Source of the DNA: an uncultured Jannaschia sp.
GTDB lineage: Bacteria; Pseudomonadota; Alphaproteobacteria; Rhodobacterales; Rhodobacteraceae
Assembly (NCBI RefSeq): GCF_947494025.1
Contig: NZ_CANLTQ010000010.1
Span: 1-64,000 of the forward strand
Direction: 5' to 3'
DNA: 64,000 nt
Shown in pieces: positions 37,101 through 52,100 of the stretch. Below the pieces are notes generated by a model. It was not told the DNA's origin and made no database searches. It was given only the letters and a program-made list of their open reading frames with translations. Position 1 is the stretch's first letter, and the number at the start of each line of letters is the position of its first letter. A program made the position numbers and the translations under genes.

Positions 37101-40100
37101 AAACGAGCGACGGCAACCCGCTGCAGGCGATCGATTTTCACAACATCGAGATCGAGGGCTTCGGACACGAATTCGAGGCCGGCAGCTCCGCGGCGGCCAA
37201 CGCCGTCCAGGGAACCTCGGGCACGGATACCGTGGTCCTGACGGGCAGCGACGCCGCGCCGGTGACGCTCGCCTCCGCCGTCGAGAACATCGACGCCTCG
37301 GGCACCACCGGGGACGTCGCCATCACCGGCAACGCGCTCGACAACAGGATCGTCGTCGGCACGGGGCAGAACACCATCACGACGGGCGAGGGGAAGGATG
37401 CCGTTCTGGGCACCAGCGCCGGCCTCGGCGGCACCGAGATCACCGACTTCACCGGAGCCGACCGGGTCGTCCTGACCGACGCGACGATGGACGCGGTTTC
37501 GGGCGTCACCTACGCCGCGGGCTCGGCCATCCTGACAGTCAACGGCGCGCAGATCACCTTCTCCGGCCCCGATTTCGCGGAGTTCGATCCCGCGGAGGGG
37601 GACTCCGTCTTCCGGTTCCGGCAGACCGATGACGGCCTCGAGATCTCGCTCACCCCGAGCGAAACCCTGATCAAGGCGATCGCCACCGGGACTTCGTCCT
37701 ACACCTATCATTTCGACGCCGACGGCAAGCCCGTGGAGGAAGGCGATCCCGACGCCGTGCGCACCATCACCTTCGATTCCGATGCGGCGGTCGAGATCGC
37801 GGGAGACCCGACGGATGCGGCGAACTACGTCACCTCGGGCTCCGGCGGCGGCGGCGGGTCGAAGATCTTCCAGGGCACGCTGAGCCAGACGCAGGTCGCG
37901 GATTTCGGCGCCGACGCGCTCGACGAGCTGCACTGGGTCGAGCGGTCCTCGAACGAGGATTATTACGGCTACCAGATCCCGGTGCCCGAGGACGGCACCT
38001 ACCGCGTCGACCTCTACATGGCCGAGATCTACCACGGCGTCAGCGGATCGAGCTCCTTCGACAAGGGCGACCGCGTCTGGGACATCGTGGCCGAGGGCGA
38101 GACCGTGGCCGACGATTTCGACCTCTGGGAGGCGTCGGGCGGCCAGCCGCTCAAGGAGGTGAAGATCAGCTTCCTCGTGGAGGTGACCGACGGCGCCTTC
38201 ACCATCGACTTCGATGCACGGGCCGGCGCCGGCGGTGTCGACCAACCGAAGCTGTCCGGGCTCGCGCTCTACAAGGTCGGCGGCGAGGTCACGCCGCCCG
38301 CCGACGGGACCGCGCCGCAGATCGTCTCCATCGAGGTCGACAACCCGCAGAGCGTCCAGGACGGGGAGCGTATCGCGACTGTGATCCTGAGCGACGAGAC
38401 CGGGTTCGCCACCGCGGATTTCGGCGATCTCGACGGCTCCGAGCTCGTCTTCTCCGGGATCGTGCCGGACACCGTCTCGGCGCCGCAGGTGACGTTGTCG
38501 GCCGGGGGCAAGACCGCCACGCTGCAATACACGCTGACCGCCGAGGGCAATGCCTGGGCCACGGGCGAGGGCCAGATCGGCATCGCCGGCGGCGCCTACA
38601 GGGACGCGGCCGGCAACGCCACCGGCGCGGCCTCGGGGGCCTTCATCCTCGAACCGAACCTCGATTCCCTGATCCGGGGCGAGGTGGCGCTGGCGATCAA
38701 CGTGGGCCCGACGACGAACGGCACCGCCGCGCTCGATGGCGATGACGACAACACCTATGGCGGCGCGATCACGAACGACACGATCCTCGGCATCGACCTC
38801 GAGGCCGACGACCCGTCCTATTACAGCCCGAACTCGAAGACCGGCAGCAACATCGACGGCCTGCTCGGCGGGACCGGGTCGAACCCGGCGCTCGACGGAT
38901 CGGCGCTGCACACCTATCGCGACTCGGGCAACAAGTCCTTCACCGCGACCTATCCGATCGAGAACGGCACCTATGTGGTCGAGCTCTGGTTCGCGGAACT
39001 CTACCACACGTCCGGCGGCAACCGGCAGGGCGACTACACGATCAACGGCGAGACGTGGGAGCTGAACTTCGACGCCTTCACCGAAGCGGGCGGCGCCGAC
39101 ACGCCGACGATGATCACCAAGACCGTGACCGTCACCGACGGCCAGATCGTCATCGATGTCGATGACGACACGGGCGAGCCCGGATGGAACGCGATCGTCG
39201 TCTACGACGCGGTGCCCGCCGACCTGCCGCCGACCGTTTCGGTCGTGGATGCGCGTGCCGCCGAGGGCGACGCCGTCGCGGTCACCTTCTCCCGCATCGG
39301 CGACGACAGCGAGGACGTGACGATCGACTACATCCTGACGCCGGGCAGCGCCTCGACGGAGGATTACGGCGACCCCGTGCCGGCGGACCAGATCACCATT
39401 CCCGCGGGGGCGAGGTCGGCGACCGTCATGATCCCGATCGTGGACGACGACGCCGAGGAGGCGGCGGAATCCTTCGCGGTGTCGATCACCGGCGTCTCGA
39501 ACGCGTCGGGCGACGCGGTGATCGCGGACGCCGCGGCCACCGTCACGATCGACCCGAGCGACGCCAGCCTGCAGGTTCCGGCCGGCGGCACGCTGCTGGA
39601 GCTCGACTTCGAGACGGCGGGCACGCCGCTCGCCGAGGGCGGGTTCGACGACGTGGTCGGCGGGGCCGGCGCGCTCGACGGCTCGGTCGTGACCGAGGTC
39701 GCGGGCGGCAAGCTCGTCGTCAACACGTCGAACGGCGACCTGTCCTCCGGGGATCCGGTGGCCAGCAAGAACGACTTCGTGCGCGAGATCGACCTGTCGG
39801 ACGCGTCGCTCGACGAGGTCTATGTGACCACGCAGTTCAGCAACCCGTTCACGCCCGAAGTGCTCGCCGCGCAGGGCGTCGCGGGCGCGGTCGTGCCGAA
39901 CTACGCCCAGCAGGGCATCATCCTCGCGATCCCCGGCGCCAACGCGCAGGCGCCCGACAACTTCGTCAAGCTGATCTTCGGCGGCGGTGGCGGCAACGGC
40001 GCGCAGATGTGGTCGCAGACCTCCATCGACCAGAAGTCCCTACTCGACGTCATGTCGGACGCCGCCGTCGCGAATGGCGGCACGGCCTTCGGCCTGTTCG

Positions 40101-43100
40101 ACATCGCCACGGTGGAGCTGTCGCTGCGCATCGACAAGCCGTCGGGCGAGATCGCGCAGATCGTGACCTTCTACGACGATGCGGGCGGGGTCCTGGGCGG
40201 GGTCCGTCCCGAAGCGACGCCGGGCTTCGCCACCGCCGCCCCGCAGCCGGTCCCGGCGACGGTGCTGGCCGCGATCGAGGCGGGCGCGGTCGATGTCGGG
40301 GTCACCTCGACGGATTTCGGCACCGGCTTCGGAAGCTTCGCGGCGAGCTGGGACTTCCTGAAAGTTTCCTCGCCGCAACATTCCGAAGAGCCGGCGGTCG
40401 ATACCGCGGGTCCGACGGCGACGATCGACCTGGCCCTGCCGGACTCGGGCTCCGACCCGATCGTGGCGACGGTGGTCTATGCCGACGCGTCGGATGTCGA
40501 CCCGGCCTCCATCGACGCCACCGACGTGGCCCTCGACGGCCCGAGCGCGGCGGCTTCGGCCTCGGCGAGCTTCGATGCCGACACGAACACCGCGACCTAC
40601 ACCTTCGCGGCCCCGGCCGGCGGCTGGGCCGAAGGCGACTACACCGCAACGGTGACCGGCGGGGCGGTAACCGACCTCGCCACGGCGCCGAACAACAATG
40701 CCGGCGGCGAGGCGGCCGGCGCGACATTGCTCTTCGAGGAAGAACCTGTGAACGAATTCGAACCCGGCACTGTCCTTTACCGCGTCAACGCCGGCGGCGG
40801 CACCGTCGCCGCGCTCGACGGCGGACCCGCTTGGGAAGCCGACACCGAAGCCGCGCCGAGCGGCTACATCACCTCGATCGACGGCAACGACACTTATAGC
40901 GGGACCGCCACGGACAGCGCGGCGGAGATCCTCGTCGCGGGCGAGAACCCGAATTCCAATGTCGACGGATCCATGACGCCGGAGGCCATCTTCTTCCACG
41001 AGCGCGGCGACAACAACGCCAACGGGACGCCGCTGGAATACACCTTCCCGGTCGAGGGCGGGAAATCCTACTACGTCACCGTCTACTACACCGAGAACTG
41101 GAACGGCATCACGACGAAAGGGCCGCGCCAGTTCGACGTCGCCGTCAACGGGACCGTTCCAACGGAATTCGCGGACATCAACCCCTATGCCGAGGGCGAC
41201 AGCACGCTGGGCGTCGCCCGCAAGCGCACCTTCCTGGTGACGCAGGGCGAGGGCGACACCGATCTCGCGCTCAGCTTCCTGCACGAGGAGCCGACCGCGA
41301 TCGAGAATCCCAAGGTGAACGGCATCGAGATCGTCGAGGCGGTCGCGATCTCCTCCGACATCCTCGTCTCGATCGCCGGTCCGGGCGAGGTGGTCGAGGA
41401 CGGCGATGCCGGCGACCAGACCCTCGCCTTCCAGGTCTCGCTGAGCGACGCCACGGTATCGGGCGATGTGGAGGTGGAGTTGTCGGTCGACGGGGTCGCC
41501 TCGGTCGAAACGCTGAGCTTCGCGGACGGCGTGGCAAGCTTCGAGGTCGCAGTTCCGCGCGACGCGCGCTGGAACGGGGTGGAGTCCGTCTCGGTCGAGA
41601 TCGCCTCGGTCCCGACCGCCGGATACAGCGTCGATCCCGCCGCAAGCACGGCCAGCGCCACGATCCTCGAGGACGACCCGGCCGACAGCCACGATCTCGA
41701 CGGCGCCGGTGGCGCCGACCCGGTCGTGGCGGGCGATTATTCCGACGACCGTCTGGCGCCCAGCGACATCGGCACCATGCAGACCGGCGAGAACCTCCTC
41801 TACGCCACGCAGCAGGGCGACGACGCGGCGGGCGGCCGCGACCGCGACTACATCACCTTCGAGGTGCCGGAGGGCACGGTGTTGAGCGCGCTGTTCCTCG
41901 ACGGCTACGCCACCACGGAGGACACGCGCCAGGCCTTCATGGGCCTGCAGGAGGGGACGGCGGTCACCGTCGATCCGGCGACCGGCCAGCCCGATGCCGG
42001 CGGGGGCGATCTGCTGACCGGCCTCGTCTACGGCGACGGGCTTCTGGGCAACGACCTGCTGCCGCTTCTGGCGAGCGGGGAAAGCGGCGACCCGCGTCAG
42101 CCCGCGTCCTATCAGGGCTTCGATGGCACCTTGCCGGCGGGGACCTACACGCTCTGGCTGAACCAGGGCGGCGCCCCGACCAGCGTGACGCTGCGCGCGG
42201 TGGTCGAGAGCGCGCCGGTCTCCGAGCTGACGCTCGCGATCGCCGATGCCGATCCGGTGACGGAGGCCGAGGGCGCGACGCTCGACTTCGCGCTGAGCCT
42301 CGACACGGCGTTCTCCGGCGATGTGGAGGTGCGCTACGACACCGCGGATGCCACGGGCCTGACCCAGATCGTGACCTTCGCGGACGGCGCCGGAATCCTG
42401 CAGGTGGCGGTCACGGACGACGAGACGGATGACGGCGACGATACGGTCGCGATCACGCTGACCGGCGCCACGGACCTGTCCGCCGCGCCGACGCCCGTGA
42501 CGCTCGGCGTCGCCACGGCAAGCGGCACCGTGCTCGAGGATGACGGCACGGATCCGGACGATATCGACGGCGACGGCATCGGCAACACCGACGACCCGTT
42601 CGCCTATGACGGTGCGAACGGCATGGCGAAAGTGCTGGGGCCGAACGTGTCGTTCCGTCAGGACTTCGACACCGACACGACCGATCTTTTCGGCCCCGAG
42701 GCGGGCTTCACCGGCGTGCTGGCCAATCCGGGCTTCGATCCGGCGGGCGCGTCGGAAACCGATCCCTACGGCGACCGCACCACGGAGGCCAAGAGCCTCA
42801 TCGAGGGCGGCGCGCTCAAGATCGAGTCGAGCGAGACCGACGTCTACGGCACCGGAACCGGCGCCGACAACACGATCAAGGACAATTACCAATCCGCGGC
42901 CGATGTGTCCGGCGTCGACAGCTTCACCGTCGAAGGCCGGATCCAGGGCGGCTGGCTCGGCACCGCGCCCGGCCAGTACGCCTCCTTCGGCATCACGCTC
43001 GGGGCCGGCGGTACCGACGATTACGTGAAGTTCGTCTATGGCGGCTTTGGCGCAACGCCGCGCCTGCAGCTCGCGCAGGAGAACAGCCTGACCGGCATCA

Positions 43101-46100
43101 AGGAGACCAACATCCTGGTTCAGGACCACACGCCGCCGGTGGATCCGGCCACCGTGGCCTCGGTCGTGTTCCGCATCGATGTCGACAAGTCCGGCGCGAC
43201 CCCGACCCTCACCGGCACGGCCGTGTTCCTCGACGCGTCCGACGGCGAGCTCGCCACGATCACCATGGATCCGCGCGAGATCACCGGATCGCTCGCCGCC
43301 GCGCTGGAGGGCAACAACCCGCTGACCGGGGGCACCGGCGGCGTCGCCTACGGCGTCTCGATCACCGACTGGGGCAGCGCTGCCGGCAACCGTTTCACCG
43401 GCGAATGGGACTATCTCGAGATCAAGGGGCCGGAGGTCGCCAACCAGGTGCCGACCGTCAGCCTCGCGCCGGTCCTCACCGAGATCGCGGAGAACGCGGA
43501 TACCACCGCTTCCATCAAGGTGGCCGACATCGCGGTAGGCGATGACGGTCTGGGCAGCAACGCGCTGAGCCTCGCCGGGACGGACGCGGCGCTGTTCGAG
43601 ATCGTGGAGACCGAAACGGGTGCCGAGCTGCATCTCGCGGCGGGCACATCGCTCGATTTCGAGACGCTCGCGCAGCTCGACGTCACGGTCGCCGTCGACG
43701 ATCCCGAAGTCGGGACGAGCCCCGACGCGACGGCCGACTTCTCCCTCGCTGTCGCCGACGTCAACGAGGCGCCGGGCGTCACGCTCGAGAACGTCGTGAG
43801 CGAGATCGCCGAGGATGCCGACACCACCGCCTCCATCAAGGTGGGCGACATCGTGGTGACCGACGACGCGCTCGGTACCAACGACCTCGCGCTCGTCGGG
43901 ACGGACGCGGCGCTGTTCGAGATCGTGGAGACCGTCACCGGCCCCGAGCTGCATCTCCGCGCCGGGATCTCCCTCGACACGGTCGCCGGCGGCACGCTCG
44001 ACGTTTCCGTGACCGTGGACGACATCGAGGTCGGCGCGACCCCGGACGCCTCCGCGGACCTGTCGGTGACGATCCCCGACACGGCCAACGACGCGCCGAC
44101 GACGGCGCCGATCGATGCGGGCCGCGTCGTCGAGGATGCGACGCCGGTCGCGATCAACCTCCTGCAGGGGGCGGCTGACAGCGATGGCGGCACGCTCGAA
44201 GTGGCCAATCTCGTGGTGGAGGACGCGTTCGGAAACGCCGTGGCCCATGCCCAGGCGGAGTCCGTCCTGACGATCGACCCGGCGCAGTTCGCCGCGGCAC
44301 TTGCCCTCGGGGAAAGCGCGACGATCACCGTCAGCTACGACGTGATCGACAATCAGGGCGGATCCACGGCGAACACCGCGACGCTGGTCGTCGACGGGAT
44401 CGACGGCCCCTATACCTGGTTCCTGGATGCCGACGGGGACGGCTACGGCGTGGACGACGCCGCGACCAACGTCACCGCCTACACGCCGCCCGCGGACACC
44501 TCCGACGTGGCGGGCGATGCCGATGACGGCGACGCCACGATCTATCCGGGCGCGCCGGAGATCAACGACGGCAAGGACAACGATCAGGACGGCGAGATCG
44601 ACGAGGAGAACGCCGATCCGGTCGCCGATGCCGAAAGCTTCGCGGCCCGCAGGAACCAGCCGCTGGAGATCCAGGTCGCGACGCTGCTCGACGGCGACAC
44701 CGATGCCGATGGCGACACGCTGAGCGTCGCCTCGGTCGGCAACGCCGTGAACGGGACCGTCGCGCTCGCGGGCGGCGTGGTCACCTTCACGCCGGCCACG
44801 GATGCGACGGGGGCTGCGTCCTTCGACTACACCGTGTCCGACGGCGCGGGCGGCACGGCCACGCAGACCGTGACGATCGACATCGCGTCGGTGATCGAGG
44901 TGACCGACCCGGCGACGCCGCCGGCGCCGACCGACGAAGTCGACACCGTGGTGTTCGACGGCGCGGGCGCGCTCGATCTGAGCGATCCGGGCTACGAGAA
45001 CCTCGACCTGTCGGGCAACGGCACCGACAATGCCAGCGTCACGCTGAACGACGGGGACAACGTGGTCACTGCCGGGACCGGCCGGCACAGCGTCAAGCTG
45101 GGGGGCGGGTCCGATACCGTGACCGGCGCCGGGGCGGCGCTGGACGGCGACAGCTTCGAGGATTTCGGCGAGGACGACCAGATCGTCGTCGAGGGCGGCG
45201 CCGGCGCGAAGATCGTCAGCCGCGAAAGCGGCTCGGCCATCATCGGCATCAGCGACGACGGCGACGACGTCGCCGATTACACGATCACCCTGGAGGGCGA
45301 CATCGATCCGGCCAGGGTCCGAGCCACCGACGAGGGCGGCGACCTCAGGCTCACGCTGGCGCCCGAGACGGATGCGGAGACCGCGATCACCTTCGCGGCC
45401 GCCGCGCTCTCGTCCTATGACGATCAGGACAAGACGCCGGACGGTGCCACGATCTCCGGCGGTGGCGACACGCTGACCCTCGATGGCAACACCTGGAAGC
45501 GCCTCCTTCTGGATGCGCCCCTGACCGTCGAGGAAGGCATGACGCTCGCCTTCGACTTCTCCTCCGCGGATACGGGCGAGATCGTCGGGATCGGGCTCGA
45601 GACCGACAACAACCACCGTCAGAACGGCCAGCCCTTCTTCCAGCTGGGCGGCAGCGATGCCTGGCAGTACAGCCGGCAGGACTTCAACGATTACGAGGCC
45701 GGCGACGGCCCGGTGACGCTCGAGATCCCGCTCGACGACTGGATCGGCCAGACCTTCAGCCACCTGCTCTTCTTCGCGGATGACGACCGGAACGCCTCGA
45801 CCAACGCGGTCTTCTCCGGCGTGCGGATCGTGGGCGCGGAGCCGGCGGAGAACCGGCCCCCCGAGCCGGCCGACGACGCGGTGCGGGCGACAATGGACAC
45901 GCCGCTGACGATCATCGCGGCCGAGCTTCTGGCCAATGACGGCGATCCCGACGGCGATCCGCTCACGATCGTCGCGGTCACGGGGCCCGATGCCGCGGAA
46001 GGCAGCGTCACGCTGACGGGCGACGGCGTGGTCTTCACCCCGGCCGCGGGCTTCGTCGGCGCGACGAGCTTCACCTACGACGTGGCCGACGCGGGCGGCG

Positions 46101-49100
46101 CGACCTCGACCGCGACCGTTTCCGTCACCGTCGAGGCAGTCGCGAACCTGGCGCCGCTGGCGGGAGACGATACGGTGACGGTGGAGGTGGATACGCCGCT
46201 GACGATCATCGCGGCCGATCTCCTGGCCAACGACAGCGATCCGGAAGGAACAGCGCTGACGATCGTCGCGGTCACGGGGCCCGATGCCGCGGAGGGCAGC
46301 GTCACGCTGACGGGCGACGACGTGGTCTTCACCCCGGCCACGGGCTTCGCCGGCACGACGAGCTTCACCTACGACGTGGCCGACGCGGGCGGCGCCATCT
46401 CGACCGCGACGGTCACGGTCGAGGTCGAGACGCCGAGCGATCCGTCGGTGGTCGCCATCGACTTCTCCGGACCGCTCAGCTCCTACGCCGATCAGGACCG
46501 CGACCCGAACGGCTTCGAGGTGCAGGACGGCGGCGCGACGATCGCCTTCACCGGAAACACCTGGAAGAAGGTGGCGCTGCCCGAGGGCTTCACGGTGTCG
46601 GCGGATTCCGTGCTGCGCTTCCAGCTTTCCTCGAGCTTCGAGGGCGAGATCATCGGCATCGGTCTGGACGACGACAACGACTTCAACGGCAGCGCGGACT
46701 CGCTGTTCCAGCTCGGTGGGCAGGATCGCTGGGACCGCTATTCGGTCCAGGACTTCAACGATTACGACGTCTCCAACGGGGTGAAGACCTACGAGATCTC
46801 GCTGGCGGATCTCGCCGGGCGGTCCTTCGACCACCTCGTGGTCTTCAGCGACGCCGACGGGGCCGACGTGGCCGGGGCCAACGCGACCTTCTCCAATGTC
46901 GAGATCGTCATCCGGACGGAGGTCAACACCGATCCGGTCGCGGCGGATGACAGCTTCGCGATCGCGGGCGGGGAGACCCTGACGCTCACCGCGGCCGACC
47001 TCACCGGCAACGACAGCGACGCCGACGGCGACGATCTGGCGATCCTCAGCGTCGGCGGTGCCTCCGGCGGCACGGCGACCCTTTCGGGCGGCGTCGTTTC
47101 CTTCGTGCCCGAGGCGGGCTTCACGGGGCAGGCGGGCTTCGACTACGTCCTGACCGACGGCCGTGGCGGCAGCGCGACCGCGACGGTGTCGATCGAGGTC
47201 AACACCGCACCGGAGGCCGTGACCGAAAGCTTCGAGGTGACGACCGGCGACGTGCTGACGCTGCTGCCCGCGGATCTCACGGCCAACGACAGCGATGCCG
47301 ACGGCCACGCCCTGACCTTCGTCGGCGTCTCCAACGCGGTCGGCGGCAGCGTTTCCTTCGAGGAGGGCCAGATCAGCTTCCAGCCCCAGACCGGCTATGT
47401 CGGCTCGGCGAGCTTCGACTACACGATCGCCGACGCGCTCGGCGCGGAAACCACGATCAGCGTCGCGGTGGACGTCCTCTCGGATGCGGAGCCGGGCGCC
47501 GGGGTGACCGACATCCTGTTCGAGGCGGGGGCGCTCTCGTCCTACGACGATCAGGACATCACCGCGAACGGTGCCACCGTCACGAATGGCGGTGCGACGC
47601 TCGAGCTGTCCGGGAACACCTGGAAGAAACTCGCCCTGGCGGAGCCGCTCACGGTCGGCGCCGACACCGTCCTGCGCTTCACCTTCGAGGCGGGACGGAT
47701 CGGCGAGATCATGGGCATCGGCCTCGACTCCGACAATTCCTACCGCTCCACGGCGAACCAGGTCCTGTTCCAGTTCGCCGGCTCGCAGACCTGGTCGGCC
47801 TATGCCGAGCAGGGCTATTCGGGATACCAGAGCGCCGACGGCGCGGTCACGATCGAGATCCCGCTGGGCGACTGGGCCGGCCAGACCTTCACCCAACTCG
47901 TCTTCATGAACGACGACGACGCGAGGGCGGCGGCAACGAGCAGCTTCTCGAACGTGCAGATCGTGCAGAAGTCCGTGACCAATGCCGCCCCGGTGGCGGT
48001 GGACGACACGGGCCTCGCGGTCGAGGGCGGCCAGACGGCGGTGATCGATCCGGCGACGCTCCTGGGCAACGACAGCGACCCCGAGGGCGACGATCTCTCG
48101 ATCGCCTCCGTGGGCAACGCCGTGGGCGGAAGCGTTCGCTTCGAGGACGGGCTGATCTACTTCACCCCGGAGGCGGGCTATGCCGGCGATGCGAGCTTCG
48201 ACTACACGATCGAGGACGCGTTCGGCGGGACCAGCACGGCCAGCGTGGACCTCGTGGTCAATATCGATCCCGAACCGGTCGACGACAGCTTCGAGGCGGA
48301 GGCCGGCACGCCGCTCTTCCTGACGCCCGCCCAGCTCCTGGGCAATGACGGCGATCCGGACGGGGATGCCCTGACGCTGACCGGCGTCGGCAACGCCACG
48401 GGCGGCACCGTCGTCTACGAGGACGGCCAGATCGCCTTCGTGCCCGAGGCGGGCTTCACCGGGACCGCGTCGTTCGACTACACGGTCTCCGATCCGCGCG
48501 GCGGCACCGCGACCGCCACGGTCACCGTCGCCGTCGAGGGGACGGACACGCCCTCGGGCCCCGTCGGCATCGACTTCACCGCGCTCGACATCAACTCCTA
48601 CGCCAACCAGGACGAGGACCCGACGGCCTTCACGGCGACCGAGACCTCGCTCACGCTTTCGGGGAACACCTGGAAGAAGGTGGCGCTGCCCGGCGGTCAT
48701 ACGGTGGAAACGGGCGACGTGCTCCGCTTCGAGTTCCAGGCCTCCGAGATCGGCGAGATCATGGGGATCGGCCTCGAGACCAACAACCGCTTCGAAACCT
48801 CGACGCAGGCGATCTTCCAGCTCGCCGGCAGCCAGAACTGGAGCAACTACGCCCGTCAGGACTTCCGGACCTACGAGCTCGCCGACGGAACGGTCACCTT
48901 CGAGATCGCGCTCGACGAATGGGCCGGACAGACCTTCGGCCACCTCGTCTTCATCAACGACGACGATGCGGACGGCACGGCCACGGGGACGTTCTCGAAC
49001 GTGCAGCTGGTGACGGCCTCCGCCGACCTGCCGCCGGAGGTGACGAGCCCCACGGCCTTCACGGTGGACGAGAACGCCACCGCGATCGGCACGATCGAGG

Positions 49101-52100
49101 CGACCGATCCCGAAGGGGGCGACGTGCGCTTCGCGATCGACGGGGGGGCGGATGCCGCGCTCTTCGCCATCGACGCCGAGACCGGGGCGCTCAGCTTCCT
49201 CGCGGCGCCGGACTTCGAGGCGCCGGGCGATGCCGGGGGCGACAACGTCTACGACGTCGTCGTGTCGGCGAGCGACGGCACCGCGCAGACGACCTCCAGC
49301 ATCGCGGTCAGCGTTTCGGGCGTGAACGAGGCGCCGGTCGTGGCGGGCGCGGTCGGGGATCTGAGCCTCGATGCCGGCACGGCGGGAAGCGTCGACCTCT
49401 CGACGCTGACCCTGTCCGACCCGGATGCCGGCGACGAGGTCGCGCTCGACGTGACGCTCGCCGACGGCACTCCGCTGCCCGCCGGCATCGCGCTGAACGG
49501 CAGCCTGCTCGAGGTGGCGGACGACGTCGCCGAAGGCAGCTACCAGATCGCCGTCCGCGCAAGCGACGGCACGCTGCAGAGCGCCAACCCGGTCCTCTTC
49601 ACCGTCGAGGTCGGGGAGGCGGACACGCCGACCGAACCCTCCGTCCTGCTGCGGATCAACGCCTTCGGCCCGGAGGTGGCCGCGACCGATGGCGGTCCGA
49701 ACTGGCTCGCGGACGGCAACGGAAACCCGAACAGCCCGTATCTCGAGGTCGTTCAGGACCGGGGCGACACGCAGGGCTACAGCGGCGACCTCGCCGCGAT
49801 CCCGTCCGGCGTGCCGGAAGCCGTGCTCGACACCGCGCGGTCGAGCGACCAGCCGTTCTCCTACAACATCCCGGTCACGGATCTGGCGGGCAACGGCCAG
49901 TACACGGTGCGGCTCTATCTTGCCGAGCTGTTCAGCGGGAACGGCTCGCCCGGCGATCGCTCGTTCGACGTGTCGGTCGAGGGGATTGTCCCGGCGGCGT
50001 TCGACGACATCGACGCCGCCGCGGACGGCGACGCCATGAGCGTCGAGGTGCGGGAGTACGAGGTCACCGTCGAGGACGGGGTCCTGAACCTCGAGTTCCT
50101 GAAGGATCTCGCCGACAACCCGATCGTCAACGCCATCGAGATCGTCGGCGGCGGGACCGTCGTCGCGCCGGATACCGAGGCGCCGGTGGCGGTGATGACG
50201 CTGACCAACCCGACGGAGGCCGGAGCGCCGATCCTGGTCGACATCGCGCTGAGCGATGCGAGCGGCATCGACGCGACCACGCTGGGGGCCGAGGATCTGA
50301 CGCTCACCGTGGGCGGCTTCCCGGCGGCGGCGGAGATCGCCTTTACCGGCTTCTCCGGCGGCGTGGCGCAATACGAGATCGCGGCGCCCTCGGGCGGCTG
50401 GGCGGAGGCGCTCGAGATCGGGGTCACGCTCGAGGCCGGCGAGATCGCGGATCTCGCCGCGCAGCCGAACGGCAATGCGGGCGTGTCCGGATCGCTGACG
50501 ATCGCGTTCGACGGCGGCGACACGGGCGGGGAAACCCCGACCGGCTACGATGCCACGAAGGAGCTCGCGGCCAATCTCGACGGGGACGGCCTCGTCAACA
50601 GCGCCGACGGCGACATCGACGGCGACGGCATCGCCAATCTCGACGATCGGGCCGCCTACGACGCGGGCAATGCCGGCGTCGTTCTCGGAACGGTGGGCGA
50701 GGTCGTGATCGACTTCACCACCTTCGCGGACGGCACCTCGCCCTTCGCGGCCGGCTTCACCGGGGCGGCGCAGACCGCGGACGGTTCGGCCGAGCTCGAC
50801 TACGCCACCAATGGCGGGGCCCTGGTCACGGGCGGGCGGCTGCAGTTCCAGACCGCCAATCCCGACACCCATAGCGGACAGAAGGCCTTCACCTTCCTCG
50901 CCGATGTCGACAACGACTTCAGCTTCGAGGGCGTCTTCGACAATCCGGTCTATGGCGGCAGCGCGCTCGCGACCTTCTCGCAATACGGGCTGCTGATCTC
51001 GCTCACGGGGGCCGACGGCGCCTCGGGGGGCACCGCCGGGGACTTCTTCAAGCTCGTCACCGGCAATCCCGGCAACGGCTTCGAGATTTCCGGACGCGGC
51101 AGCTTCCCGGGTAGCGGCGACGTGAAGATCCCCTATCCCGCCGGGGTGGGCGCGACCGACTTCGCCCAGGTGAAGCTCACGGTCCAGGCCGACATGTCCG
51201 CGGGCACGTTGACGGGGTTCTACGACCTTCTCGACGAGACCGGCACCAGCCTGGCGACCGGCACCGTCGGCACGGTCTCCCCGCTCGCCGGCTCGGCGAT
51301 GGCGGAATGGATGGCGGGCGATCTCGACATCGATCCGGCCTTCGGCGTGACCTCGACCGATTACGGCGGCGGCGACGCCTTCACCGTCGGGGTCGAGAGC
51401 GTCCGGCTCGCCGACGGTAGTCCCGACCCGGTCGATCCGCCGGCGGATCCGACCGAGGCGCGCGCGATCTTGCAGGATCTCGACGACGTCGACAGCGGTG
51501 CGAGCTACGGTGCGGGCGCGATCGGCAGCGCGGAGCTCCGCGTCATGGAGGGCAACAACTCGGTCACCGCCTCGAACTACGGCGGGAACTCCTTCCAGAT
51601 CGAGAATACCGGCGACAAGCAGATCGCGGCCGTGTTCCTCGACTTCCGCAACGCCCTCTACGGCGACTCGGTGGTCGACCACGACGGCTCGGGCGGCGAC
51701 AACGCCGCCAAGGAGTTCGGCGTGAACAGCGGCGCCGGTGGCACCGGGGCCTTCTTCGAGGTCGATGACGCCCAGACCTACTTCCTGCCGGGCGCGGACC
51801 CGCTGGCGAACGACACCGGCACCGGCCTCGCCTCTTCGGGCGGCTGGCGCGGGCTGCTGCTGAAGTTCGACGGCGCCGGCTTCGACAAGGGCGAAGTGGT
51901 CGGCTTCTCCGGCGACATGGACCCGAACTCGATCGCCGGCCTCGACAAGAACGGCGCGAGCGGGGTCGACTCGGGCGCGGTCAACGGCTGGGATGTCGGC
52001 GGCGTGTCGGGCGCGGAGCTCATCGGCTCGGCCTTCACCGTGAAGTTCGACGACGGCACCTATGCCACGGGCTATCTCGGCGGCGAGGGCAGCCAGGCCG

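Noticed and set aside
34250-39007. A 1585-codon minus-strand frame opposite the giant gene
   Set aside because: Same codon-aligned shadow effect; no ribosome site and no protein-like pattern.
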